Assembly: GCF_030253575.1 (NCBI RefSeq)
Contig: NC_080560.1
Span: forward strand, 33,469,501-33,533,500
DNA from: Rhododendron vialii
Lineage: Eukaryota; Streptophyta; Magnoliopsida; Ericales; Ericaceae
Direction: 5' to 3'
DNA length: 64,000 nt
Positions within the stretch are counted from its first letter, which is position 1, and each line of letters opens with the position of its first letter. The notes beneath the pieces were generated by a model. That model searched no databases, was not told where the DNA came from, and worked only from the letters and a program-made list of their open reading frames with translations. This document shows, in pieces, positions 39,652 through 51,700 of this stretch. The translations under genes were made by a program, and so were the position numbers.

Positions 39652-41950
39652 TCAATCAGGTAAACCAGTCTGTGTAGTCGGTTCCGCTGTTATATCTTCG
39701 ATATCAGATTCGGGTAATAATCTGAACTTCAGAATCTGATGGAGGCGGGCCACTGGATTCACTTCCTTGGCTGGAGGTTGCTTCGGGTCTATTATGAATT
39801 TCCCGGAGAAAAGGTTAGCTTCAGATGGTCCAGTCTCTTCATGTATAACAGGAGCAGATTCTGCCAAAAAAAGGATCTTTCTTTAGCCATTATACAATTC
39901 TCATTAAAGCACAACAAAACCATCAGACATGAGCGACTAAATCTGCCGTAAAAAGTTCGTTAACTATTGGTAGAATCAATTTATTTGGCTTGCACAACAA
40001 TTAGTTGATCCCAAAACAAATTGCACATAGCTCGTTGTTTCCACATTGTGAAGGTCTTCATACTGTAAAAAGCAAGCTAGGCACAGTAGAACTAGAGACC
40101 AATCTTTGGTCGGCATGCAAATATGGCTGCCGAAGAACTGTAGCAGAGTGGCTTTTTACGAACAGCAACGATACATCGATGCAAAATATGATCTAGGAAA
40201 ATGGGGAGCGGTTTTCCTAAACCCAGTTCCCTAATGATGTCAAAACCAAAAACACTCCAATACTAAATATCAAACCGTAAAATGTGAAGCACGTCAATGC
40301 TTTGAATGTGAAGCATTGAAGATACCCATCCTATAGGAAAATAAACCAATGGACCCACCAAGACAGGTTGGCCTGTTCTCTCATAGCACATAAACCCGTA
40401 AAGAAGACAAGGCTATATTCAAAACATAAGTCCAATAAAAACAAGATATTATGGTGCATGCTAAGAAGGACAACGAGACAAATAAAATTTTAACCACATT
40501 CATCACGTTGTGAAATCTAGTCTTGCCTATGCAACATAGACAAGGGTCTTGTTTAATGAGTGGTGAGGGTACCCTTATAACAAAATCTTGAGATAAACTC
40601 CCTCCCTCCCTCCCTAAAAGCTGCATTTATCTCTTTGATAGCAGAGTTATGGCTTCACCTTATGGTTGAGTGACCTTATGAAGAGAAAAATAGCTAAGCA
40701 AATATAAAGTGCTGGCATAGTAGGAAAAGAATGTGACTCACCGCCTTCAGTGAAAACAAAGCATGTTCCAATTGTTTCTTCATATTCCCCAATCTGTGAG
40801 ATCAATAAAGGGAAGTAAATTGTAATGCTCAAGCTAATCCCTCACAACCTACTAAGATCAAATAAAAGAAAAGGGAAATAAATATCTACCTGATCAGAAA
40901 ATTAACCAATGAACTATTTCTAACATAAGTTATCACAGCGACAAATCAAGTTCCCTTGGGGGTACAACAGATTGCCAAGTAAAAAGTGAACTGAGCGGCC
41001 TCCTGAGGTCTCAGTGCAAGGTGACAAGGTGAGGACAAGGGTTTCAACAAAGCGATGCAAATGCAGAAGGCATCTCTTGAATCAACTAACATATACAAAA
41101 ACTCCAATGATTCCAAGAAAAATTATTTATCTAACAATCCAACCACTATCTAAACATGAAATATCCAACAAAACCCAGATGCCAATATCCAGCGAAAAAC
41201 AAAACATGCAACCAAACGCAACATTCTAAATGCCAATATACAATCACCTATTGACATGGTTCGAACGTGAGAGAATGTTAACAACAATGTAAGGTGCGTT
41301 AGATACTTGGTATGGACCAGAAAGTCCAAAAAAAAATAGAAGGGCCATATATGTAAACAATCCTGGGGTGACGTGGCTGATACTTGTCTCAGTCAGTCTT
41401 TCTATTTGTTTCAGAATCGAGTATCCAAGGTATCGTTGCACAGTTAGAATTCATCTTTAGAGCAATGATACATTGAGTTAGATAGTATGGACTAGAAAGT
41501 CAGAAATGTAGTCTAGGTGGAATGAATCCACAGTACGTTGTTACAGGAAGGATTCAAAACGCAACGAATAGCAATTCTTACAAAACCTTTCCAAACTTTT
41601 GACTCACCAACTTTACTTTATTGTCGATAACCAAAATTGGGTTTAAGGTGTCAAGACCCTGCATTAGGAAACAAGATGACAACGCAAGGTAAAAATTCTC
41701 AAACAGAACAGAACATTATAATAGATAAAAGTGCACTGGCAAGTGACTGTCATCCTTTGAATAATTGTTGGTCATTAAGTCTTCAAAAAAAAAACAGGAA
41801 AAAAAAAAAAAAAATACGTTATGGACATACAGATAGAACATATGGTGCATTTGGTGGAATATGGACTTGCCCAGAAACCCCATCTAAATCAAGCAATACA
41901 TACTTTTCTTCATCCTCCACATGATCATGGGACGGAGAAATAGCGGCCAT
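39652..41950 (-). CDS. GTF3C6: General transcription factor 3C subunit 6 (TFIIIC tau55-like)
   Basis: Subunit of the Pol III factor TFIIIC, which binds A/B boxes of tRNA genes (family knowledge). Four minus-strand exons: 41831-41950, 41608-41658, 40742-40793 and 39652-39860; 143 residues. The start MAAISPSHDH leads into YVLLDLDGVSGQVHIPPNAP, then GLDTLNPILVIDNKVKL, IGEYEETIGTCFVFTE and VIHEETGPSEANLFSGKFII, the signature order of the TFIIIC_sub6 domain. The C-terminal 25 residues are acidic and variable. All junctions keep frame and obey GT-AG. The bases just before the ATG (TTGCTTGTACAG|GTA) look like a splice acceptor, so a 5'-UTR intron is likely and the true transcript start lies upstream of 41,960. 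No other copy of the gene is seen. Confidence 0.9.
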
Positions 41951-43728
41951 TACCTGTACAAGCAAACAACTAAGGGCAAGAAGAAAAGAAAATCTAAAGG
42001 CAAGAATGAGAAGCCAAAATTTGAGTCAAACAGATTTTGGAAACTAAGAAATTTTGTAGAATGACCTATGTTACACACTACCCACGAAATAAAGGAAGTT
42101 CAAAACTATAAGTCAATGAAGCTGGGTATTACATTTTAACTGCTTTACCGGCTCGGCGGCTCCTAATTCATGAGACCCATTACTAAGTAAAGTCAGAGAA
42201 TGAGGTGGAACAAACTGCTCCTGACATCACTGACAATAGCCAATACAGACTTCTCATTACTAATTAGGAGAAGGCTTAACATAGAAGTGTTCAACTGATC
42301 ATCAAGACTCGTACCTTCCACCACACAACTTCTTAAGCAATATGGTGAAGTCCTTTTTATCCAGCCACCATTCAGCATGGTGCTCTGACATACAGGCACA
42401 GTGGCACCCCAAAGAGCGGCAATATGGATAAGTGACAGCATTATCCCCATTGAACTATTGAGTTTGTGTGGTCTTATTTGTCCCAGTCTCACCACTAAGG
42501 ATTACAGACAGGTTATAACACATAAATATTCTCGGAATCATTTACATTATCTTCCATCCCATATCACTAGTAATGGCATGATTGAGCGGTTTCTTAGGTA
42601 CATCATCAGTCCGATGAAAGAGAAAAAGAAAAAAACAAAATCCTTCTAGAGCAAAAATAAGAAATGCACTAAAGAACAACAAAAAGAAGGCAACAAAAGA
42701 TGGAAAGAACATCAGATGTAAAAGAAAATATATCCAGGGCACCTCGTGCAAAGATCAGATAAAACTTACAACGAAAAATCATATTAGTAACTATTACCTA
42801 ATTACGTAGTATAAAACCAAAGTCAAAAACAAAATCTACAGAAAATAGGGAGGAAACTAAGTATCTTTTAAGGGGTGGGTGAGGTTGGAGGCAAAGCATC
42901 TCAGAGTCAAACATCCCCATAGTTTTCTTCACTAGCAATCAAAGTGCAAGGATAACGAAAGGAAGTTACTCATCATGGATGCTTGCAATAATCCATAAAC
43001 TCTGTGGTGCAGTAATAAAGAGTGAAAGAACACCATAAAAGTTTGAAACTATGAGCAGAAAACCAAAAAGAATTCTGATCAGAATCTCCAACCAAAGATG
43101 GGACAGCAGTACACCAAACTCCTCTTCAAAAGAACTGACTGCAGAAAACAAATAAACAATACAAAATTCATGACACTTGGCCTTCCTACGAACGCCAGAG
43201 TGTCGGCTTTCGAGTGTAAACTCCGCTACGCTTCTTTAGCTCTATTAATTAGCAAGAAAACGAAAGAAGGAAGATGGCAGAGCCAAACCTGCAGAGCGCA
43301 TCAATTAACAAGAAAATGAAAGAAGGAAGATGGCAGCTCGAAATTCTGGTGTCAAATACATGTTCAAAAGAAAAGAGTGCCAACAAAGTTCGACTCCAAA
43401 TGAGAAAACTTTACATCAACATACTCCTGAGCCCCGATCATAAAGATACCTTATCATAGTTGTGTTTGGCACCGGAGTTTTATGTCTTGATTGGGATTTG
43501 AAAGCCATTTTTATAAAAGTGAGCGAAGATGATCTCCAATTCCAATTCAACAGCTAGATTCCACCATACAGCAATGCCAAAAATATAATTTAAGGTATTT
43601 AGATTGCTGGATACAATGAAACTCTCCCATCCTTGACACCAATGAATACCGACCAAATTTTTCAAAAAGACATTTGTGTTTGAAACACCATTGTCCACGC
43701 TTTGTTTGTGAAACAGGAACATTTCAAT
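41951..43728. other. Upstream region of TFIIIC subunit 6, no recognised exon
   Basis: AT-rich DNA that probably includes the 5'-UTR intron and first non-coding exon of the TFIIIC gene. A 56-bp direct repeat with GAAAGAAGGAAGATGGCAG occurs at about 43247 and 43303. The open frame at 42193-42495 has no domain. Confidence 0.4.
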
Positions 43729-43736
43729 GGTATAAC

Positions 43737-44558
43737 TCTCCCCTACCCATCTTGTTCTAGAGAGAGAAAGTCCCACATCTCTCTAGAAATCTCTTCCAAA
43801 TCGGCCGATTGGGGGGGAGGCTGCCACCTCCTCGCCTCCCTCCCCTCCTCCTCTTCCCCTTTGTCCCTCCTCGCCTCTCTCCTCTCTCACCTTCATGCTT
43901 CCGGGTTCCTCAGGTTTCGGGCGAGGGTTTGTTTAACGGCGAGGTCTCCTCAAGGTCGGCGGCGCCGACAGATGGTGGTTCCCCAGGCTTGTTTTCTTCC
44001 TTGGTCTCTAGATCTGAAGGCCTCGATCCTGAGGTGAGGTAATAAGGTGTGCGGTTGGGTTTAGGGGTTTTTTGCTTTTCGTTTCTTTTCTTTGTTTTGT
44101 TTTTCCGGCGGTTCCGTTGGCTTTCTACCGGCTGTTTTGGGTTTTCCCCAAATCAGTCCAGTCTGGTACCAGTTTGGTTGTTTCCCCAAATCTGGTGTGG
44201 AAGAGGTGTTGGGCAAATAATTCCGGCGCCTATTGAGGAATAGTCCAATGATGGTGGGTTGATTGTGGTCTCGATCTTGCTCCGTGCGCTTCCGGCCTTG
44301 CGCCGGTGGCTGTTTTTCGGGGTCCAAATTTCATAGGTGCTTTCTCGGGTTTGAACTAGGAGTCCGGTCCGTTTGGAATTCTCTTCTATCTAGACCTAGA
44401 TTGGTTCTCTTCTGGCGATTTCGTCGGTTTTGCTTCTGCAAGGGATATCTATGTCAAAGTTTTGGTAGTTTTGGTTCATTCTTGTATCTTTTGATAAAAT
44501 CTGTATTGCCTTCAGGCTTTGTTATATGAAATGAATTGACTGTGTTAAAAAAAAAGAG
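43737..44558 (+). mobile_element. Retroposon-like element with poly(A) tail
   Basis: It starts in a CCTCC-rich, GC-rich tract like the other retroelements here and ends GACTGTGTT followed by nine A. The 8-bp sequence GGTATAAC occurs just before (43729-43736) and just after the tail (44559-44566), a short possible target duplication. An open frame at 43809-44042 is Pro/Ser-rich with no known domain. The interior does not align by eye with the 4454/38405 family, so this is a different family. Confidence 0.6.
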
Positions 44559-44566
44559 GGTATAAC

Positions 44567-46326
44567 CAAACGTTTGTTTTTTCAGTGTCCCGTTTCCCGC
44601 GCAAGGAGCACCACACATGAGCGGATCGAAAACAAAGAAAATAAAGGGTACAATATAGGTACACTGAGCACCCAAAAAAGCCGCAGTTTCTTTCCATCAA
44701 CGGATAGTGAGACTACCAAATAAATTCAACTACTTCACAAACCTAAAGAATGATCATCTTCCAAAGTGAATCCAACAAACCAGACAAGACAGAAAAGAAA
44801 TTGGAAATAGTAACCCCATGTGGGTCAAAAGTGATCCCTTACTTCAGATTATAGTTAGAGCAAGTCTCTTGGCTCGTTGAATCTTCCAATCAACTACAAG
44901 TGGCTTCTTTGAACACTCCCATAAGGGAAACGAGTATTCATCCAGAGACCCAATTATTCCCACAAACTAATAGGTGATTTTCTCAACCACAATCTAATCG
45001 CAACTTTTTGCATGAGAAAAATCATACCCGTGTTTAGTCTTGAATTGCTCCTCGCCTGTGCACAAACAAAATCAGAGAGAGAGAGAGAGAGAGAGACTTA
45101 CTTGAGCTGTGGAGGTTGAAGGGTTTGTGTTGTTCAGCTACTATTTTTCTGTCGCAAAGTAGTCAGAGTCATGGTTGTCTCCCGGTGGTTTTTATGTACG
45201 CTTTTTTCTATAGGGCTGAGTTCAGTCCGGGGTTTGGGATTGGATACCGTCAATTTTGTCAGTTCGATTTATTTAGTGCATTCGAACACTTTGGGAAGGC
45301 TCAAATTTTAAAGGGGTGATTTTTGATAAAAACATAAACAAAAACACTCTCTTTAAATCTGAGCTGTCTAAAACACTTTTGGACGACTCGGATGCACTAA
45401 ATGGACCAAATTGGTCGAAGCAAATTGATTGAATCCAACCCCGGTTTGGACAAGTAAATTGAAACATGCTTCTTTGCCATGCCTTACGTGTAATCGTGGT
45501 CGTCCAAAAGTGTTATCAAAGTTTTAAATCGGATCCAGATTATATCCGGTCGATGTTTTGGACAGGAAGAGAACCATCCAATGGTAGTTTTTTTTTTTGC
45601 CAAACTTGAGATGTAATTAGATGTTAGTTTTAGGGGGAGGGTGGGACTTGAACCCCACACATCATGCATAGGGGAAAAGAGTCATGTCAACTAGATTGGC
45701 GCCCCACTTGCAATGGTAGATTTGATGGTTTAGATTTTCCATAAACTTTTGCCGATAAGAGTTTAAAAATACATCCAAAACATTGATTGCAGCAAATGAA
45801 CAGCCCCCATCAGAACTGTCTCCTCTAGTCCAAAACACATAATGGATCTATTTCCTTCTAAATTTGTAGAAAGAATATTTCTGAGAAGGATATATATTCT
45901 TTCTGAGGATTCTTTAAAAAATCTGAATCATTAATGATATGATGAATGGCTGAAATGCAACTGGAGAGACTTTCTGCAATTGGACTACAAAGAAGTCGGG
46001 TACGATAAATTTTAGGGGAGTCTAGGGGCCTGGTGCGCGCGGCATACAGAAAGATTTGCTGCGACTCAAAATGGTGTTGTTTTGAAGCCAAAGGAAGGCC
46101 AAAAAAACCCTTGTGACCAAGTTAATTTTTCGTAAGTGACTTCTTATGCAAGGACTATGAAGTTTACATTTTTCATCATCCTCATGGATCTTGGTGAACC
46201 CAAAACTGCACCAAACGAGACCCACCCACGTTTGAACATTGGAACCGAGCTCATATCCTTTTAGAGAAGCTTGTGGGACTGAAGGGTACAGCTCGTTCAT
46301 ATGCGCCAGTCCACAAGGGCGGAACC
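44567..46326. other. Gene-free DNA
   Basis: No recognised gene. It holds a (GA)n run at about 45075-45095. At 45640-45660 a GGGACTTGAACCCC stretch resembles the complement of a Pol III B box, perhaps from a SINE or LTR remnant. A few antisense frames lack domains. Confidence 0.35.
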
Positions 46327-46334
46327 ACTTGGAG

Positions 46335-46781
46335 CAGGGCCGGTCTTGAGAATTTAGAGGCCTAAAGTGACTTTTAAAATTGAGGCCTTAGGTTTTCTAT
46401 TAAAAAAAAAATCAATATAGGTGGTTAATATAAGATAAAAATATTGAACATGGTATTTTAGTTTCGTAATTTGACTAAAATAAAATTTTAAAATATTTTA
46501 TACCATTAGAAAAAAAATCAAACATAACGAAATACCACTCATACACTGCATTTTTTGTCAAAAGAAAACCTCTCTAGGAGTTGAACCAAGGATCTCACAT
46601 CCCAATTTCCGTACCTCACACACCACTTGTGCTAGAATTGACATTGTGTTGAAACACGGAACATTTATATAAATATAATATATTTGATTTTTTTTTAATG
46701 AAAAATGAGGCCTTGATTTTTTCTAAAATTTTGGAAGCTTAAAGCGTCGGCACCTCAGGCTTTAGCCCAGGGCCGGCCCTG
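46335..46781. mobile_element. hAT-type element, 447 bp, with exact 8-bp target duplication
   Basis: The left end CAGGGCCGGTCTTGAG and the right end GCCCAGGGCCGGCCCTG are inverted-repeat termini of the CAGGGSCGG class typical of hAT/Tip100 elements. The 8-bp repeat ACTTGGAG flanks both sides (46327-46334 and 46782-46789). No transposase. A SINE-like segment lies inside it. Confidence 0.87.
46560..46645 (-). mobile_element. tRNA-derived SINE-like segment inside the hAT element
   Basis: On the minus strand TCTAGCACAAGTGGTGTG resembles a Pol III A box and GGTTCAACTCC a B box, about 45 bp apart. This suits a tRNA-derived SINE head. No 3' tail was defined. Confidence 0.45.
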
Positions 46782-46789
46782 ACTTGGAG

Positions 46790-48702
46790 GCTCCATTGGG
46801 CTACAACCTAGGTGGTTTCCCGGAAAACCCAAAATAAAAAGGAAAATGATGACCCATGACGTGTTTTGATTATTAATACATGCCAAGAATATTTTTAGCA
46901 TGAACAAATGTTCTCAGCATGTACTTAGCGAGTATTAATTATTAAAACACGTCATTAGCCGTCATTTTCCCAATATGTGTGTGTGTGTGTGTGTCTGTAT
47001 TATTTTAGCCCAAATAATTGTAGCCCAATTCATTTTTTCTTTTAGCCCAATCTATCCCATCAATCAATTTTGGCCCATCCTTCTCAGCCCCTCTGTTAAC
47101 AAGCGTTCTCTCCCTCTCTCCTACATCCTTTCTATTATAACGTTCTCTTTCGTTCTCTCCTCTCTACCACCGTCAAGGGCTAGGTTATTGTTGATTGTTC
47201 AAAGTTGAAAACTCAATTAATTCGACTCAAGGAATTTCATGAAAATCCAGTTAAATTGGCTAGTGTGGTTAGATTTGCTCTTATGTTGTTAAATGCAAAG
47301 CATAAGCTGGTGTGCTTAGATTTTTATTGATTTAGTTGATGCAGAACACTGGCTGGTGTACTTAAGTTTTAAGATATTGATTCTTACAATCTTACTTTTT
47401 TAGATTTAAATTATATTGGAACATCCAAAAAAACAATCTGGAGCGCTTTTTTAGATTTGTTGATGTCTCTAAGGTTTTTTACGAAAGTATTTTTAATAGT
47501 ATCCAATGTTCTCTTTCGTTACAATTTGGATATTCACAATATATATGCAAGGTCAAGGGCATGATGGTGCTAGAAATATGCGCGGTGCATGAATAGATTA
47601 CAAGCCTTATTTCATAGAGATTACCCATATGCAAATTATATACACTGTTTCACCCATCGATTTTTTTTTTTTTGGGTTAACCCAGGGCAGGATGTAAGAG
47701 CCCATCGAGGAAAAAGTCCCACATCGGCTAATGTGGGAAATGTTAAATGATATATGATTAATTCTGACCAGTTACTGTATAACTTGAGGTTGATCTTTTG
47801 AGTCGCATGGTTAGGCGAATGATTAGCAGGTCGGATCGTTATACACCAAGAATCAATTCTTGGTTCCACCCTTGCCAACTATACCATGCCATGTCTGCTT
47901 TTTATACACAAGTTACTCGAAGAGTTGATCGATCTTAAAAAAAGTAGAACTGGAAGATTGTTTGGAACGAGTCCGGCTCCTCTCCCATCCCTATCGAAAT
48001 TTGAGCAGCAGCTTTGTGATTTTTGTTTTCTAAGTAAAAACTCTCTGTCTTCACTGCGGTTGCCACAAAAGGATCTGCATGTTATAATGGCGAATATGAA
48101 ACCGGTTTTTTCTGTTCTTTCATGATCTGAATCAAACACTGCATTCAAATGTGTAATCAAGCCAAGTTTAACAACTGACTTTCGACCCAAAAAAAAAAAC
48201 AAAAAAACAAAAAGAGAATGGAATAATGAATTAATTGAGAACTTTGATCCTGTGCACATATATAATCAATAATTCTATACCTTCTCTGCTTCCCCATACA
48301 AACCCTTTCTCTACACAAAAATACTGAAACTTGCATCTGGAAAAAAAAGTCTCTAAAGCTCAGCTTGGAAAAAAAGGCAGGACTGTTCAATCGCTTTTTT
48401 CAGAATCGCTTCGTGTAGAATACTTTTCTCGGGTTTTTTTTGGAGGACTTTTGAGGAAAATACCGCGTTTTTTTGCCTCAGAAAATAAGCACAAATGGAA
48501 ACGACGAGCATTTTTGTTTCGAAAACTAGTTTAAGAAAAGTATTCTAAGAACTGATTCTGCAAAGCATAACCGAACGCAACCGGCACGGTGCCATTCCTT
48601 ATGAAAAAAAACCCATGTTAGCTGGCTTTGAAGCAATGGGTTTCATGCACTTTACAAGGGGAAGCCAATATGTATTTCTACCTAAGAAAAAAACTAAAAA
48701 CC
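46790..48702. other. Gene-free DNA downstream of the O-fucosyltransferase gene
   Basis: It includes a (TG)n run at 46975-46994, an LTR/snRNA-promoter-like hairpin at 47715-47738, and AT-rich DNA. The last few hundred bases should be the 3' UTR of the gene at 48703-57458. No exon is recognised. Confidence 0.4.
47715..47738 (+). promoter_or_regulatory. USE-like motif AGTCCCACATCGG within a perfect 8-bp hairpin
   Basis: The sequence matches the plant snRNA upstream sequence element (RTCCCACATCG) and is followed by CTAATGTGGGA, so TCCCACAT and ATGTGGGA form a hairpin with a 6-base loop. A TATA-like ATATATGA lies about 25 bp downstream. The same motif is common in plant LTRs and TRIM elements, and no snRNA body follows. 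Confidence 0.4.
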
Positions 48703-51700
48703 CTATCTTTGTGCAGATGCCTTTAGATTCGGTCTCCGATCGAGTCCGAGGCTGCTTATGTGCTCCTGAGATCTGTTGCAAACACAACCAGGGTAAGGGT
48801 TTGCATAAAAGTTTTCCTCCAGCTTTGTTGATTCTCCTGGCAATCTAAAATACGGTGCTCCAAGTCTATCAGAGTGCAGTCTCTTAACATTTGATGAGAA
48901 CTTTTCCCAAGAAATTGCACCCTCATCCAATCGATCAATCAATCTCACAAAATTCTCCCTGCAATTGGAAAATGGTTCACATGTTGATGATCTTCCTGTT
49001 GATTTAGGAAGAAAATGGAAAACAATATAGCCGAAAATTCTCTCGAGAAACGTGAGTGCTGTGTTGTCTGGCTATATATCTTACATGAAATTTTCTAGAG
49101 GTTTAAAGTACTTTGCTGGACATTCGGACGCTCAAAAAGGGGTACGAAATACGGTTTTTTTCACGGCAAGGGTATTTTAGTTGACATGACGGTTAAATGC
49201 ATTCGACACTTACACCCGATACTCGTGCTTTAGTTCATGAAATTTGGGCTGACAACATTATATATGTTTTATGTTCTGTGCTTCTAGCATTACTGAGAAT
49301 CCATTGACAGCTTGAGAGATTAACGCACCTGTCAGGGTTAATAGTCTTTCGAAACCCTTCAAACCTCCGGTGCCCTTGCACCGCCTTCGCCATATTCCCA
49401 TCGTAGGTGTAAACAAACACGTCACTTTCCAATGCTACAATGTAGTCCAAGGCGGCAAGACGATTCTGAAACTGCTTAAAAAGCTCCAGCTCTTCTCTGG
49501 TTGCAAGAGTCGAATGAGAGAAAACGTTTGGGAATTCAGAACGGAATGCGTTCATGCTGCTACCGCCATAAATTTCCCCAGCGACTATGTATATGGTGGT
49601 GGTTGAAGGGTACCCCATGGCCTTGAGGAATAAGGCTGCCTCCCTTGGGGACATAGGGCATCCCCCTTCGAGCCGCCTTGCTTTGCTGTCTATCTCCTTT
49701 TCTTTCCAATGCTTGACATTGTACCTCATAGTACGAAGGTTCCCAGCGTCTTCTGCAGTTAGGTTGTGGCTGCAGCCGGTGAATGCAAGCATATCTTTCT
49801 CATACCTACAAGGCAAAACACCGGTTTATCAGTTACTCCTCGGCTGTAAACTACAAAACAAGGACACTCCATTTTTAGTTGCCGAAGTATAGAATATCAA
49901 CACAGTTACGAAACAGAAATGCCAAGATAAAATGTCTCGTTTTCTATTCGGAAACTGACCTTTCATTGTTTGATCTGTTTCTTTATGTTTTTTGAACGCA
50001 CATTGTGTCACCTGTTGAAATTAAATTATAGGAACAGCCCAACTGTGATATCAGTTTTGAAAACCACATTTCTAAGACAAGTTTGTTTGTACAACATTAC
50101 TCTTGTCGTTCCTAATACATTGGCCGACACGTTAAGAACACAAACCAAGCATGTCTGGTGTTTAGGTATGTCGAAAAACAATGCTGATTTTATACATGCT
50201 CGTTCATAGAGGTCTACTTCTAAAGAAAGGTATAGTTTGTTGACAACGTTGCAAATTTCCGAGGTCCCCTAGGATACGACAACGAAGATGAAATGGCCGA
50301 GATTCTTCTATATTGCATCGCAGGTAGAGAGTTGCTCTCTAGTCCGCGCTGAATGAGTGATGTATAGACTATGCTTCAAAAGATTTACGATATTGAGATG
50401 ATACTTTTAGTGTGTTGCGCGCATCACCTATTTATCCATATATCCATCTACACAGCAAGCAAAATCACATATTGTGGTATTACTGCCATGACTATATCTT
50501 GATCACTTGAAAATACACAGTTCTTCATATCTGTATTCATGTCGTGCCCGTGTTTTGTTTTAGTGAACTATGTACCTTAAATGGAGGGCGACATACGGCT
50601 CACTGTTTTTCCTAAGCCTATCCACGAGCGTGCGCCCAAGCTCCTCAATCTCTTCGGTGTATCGTAGCGCCTTGTAATTAGCTCGACACCTAAGCTTTTG
50701 TATAGAACTCGCGAGGCCATTATTAGCAAGCCGTGAATCAGTATGCGTAAACTTGATCACCTTGTGCTTTTTCAACAGCTGAACCATGTCTCCTCTGTAG
50801 TAACTAGCCTGCATGTTATGAAGCATACTAAGACAATGTTTCATTTAACTAAAATCATGCCTTCAATAACAGCAAATGCTACATACAAAACGCAAGATGT
50901 AAAAGAACATCGTTATGTTCGGTGTACCTAGTTTTTTCCGAATATTTTTGTACCTTAGACCAGGAAATGGGTGCCTTAGAAACAGGCTTGATTGTCGCAT
51001 GGCTTGGTGGCAAGGATTCGACTATGTCGATATCGTCTTTCAAAACTTTAATGAAGTGCCTCCAATCGAAAATGTCCTTAAAATCACTGAATAAAAGAAC
51101 TGGAAATTATTGAAACATCATAATAATTTGTTGTGAAAAGAAAAGAAAAAAACCAATTTTAGTTGACAAGGGCAGGGGGAAGTACCTTGGATCTGTCCAA
51201 AAGGACTTATGATCAAGAGAAGGAAGGACCAAAGTGGCATTCATGATCTTTGCCACAGCAACCATATCACATATCTGAAAATGAATCAGCACAAACAATT
51301 TGCCAAAGAGACAACTTTACAAAAATAATTTTTGTACAAAATGAATGGACAATAATTCTGTAGATCCATAAAGTAAAATCTATGTACCAAATTCATGTAT
51401 GACCCATATAAACGCTTTCTCAGCTTTTCTTATTTTATTTTATTTTAAATTTGGATACGAAAGAGAAAAGAACTTTGTCAAAGACATTTTACCGGTGGAG
51501 CACTACTTTGCCACATATTTGGTCGACTTTGGCAGTCTAAATGGCTCATTGGTGGACTCGCTCTAGAGTGAATGGTTATAGAACGAGGCGGCATTTTGTG
51601 GTGTTTTTACTTCACCTAAAACTCTTAACATCTAGGATATGAATTTCTGATTAAAAATTACTAAGTTGTGAAGTCATGTTCCAACTTTATAAGCTTGGTA

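Noticed and set aside
42193-42495. 100-residue minus-strand frame
   Set aside because: No recognisable domain, no splice partners and no similarity I can recall. Treated as chance.
45640-45715. Possible tRNA gene or SINE on the minus strand (GGGGTTCAAGTCCC B-box-like)
   Set aside because: No cloverleaf stems or matching A box at proper spacing could be drawn, so it was noted only in the region entry.
46022-46300. 92-residue minus-strand frame next to the hAT element
   Set aside because: No known domain, isolated, with a composition like the neighbouring non-coding DNA.
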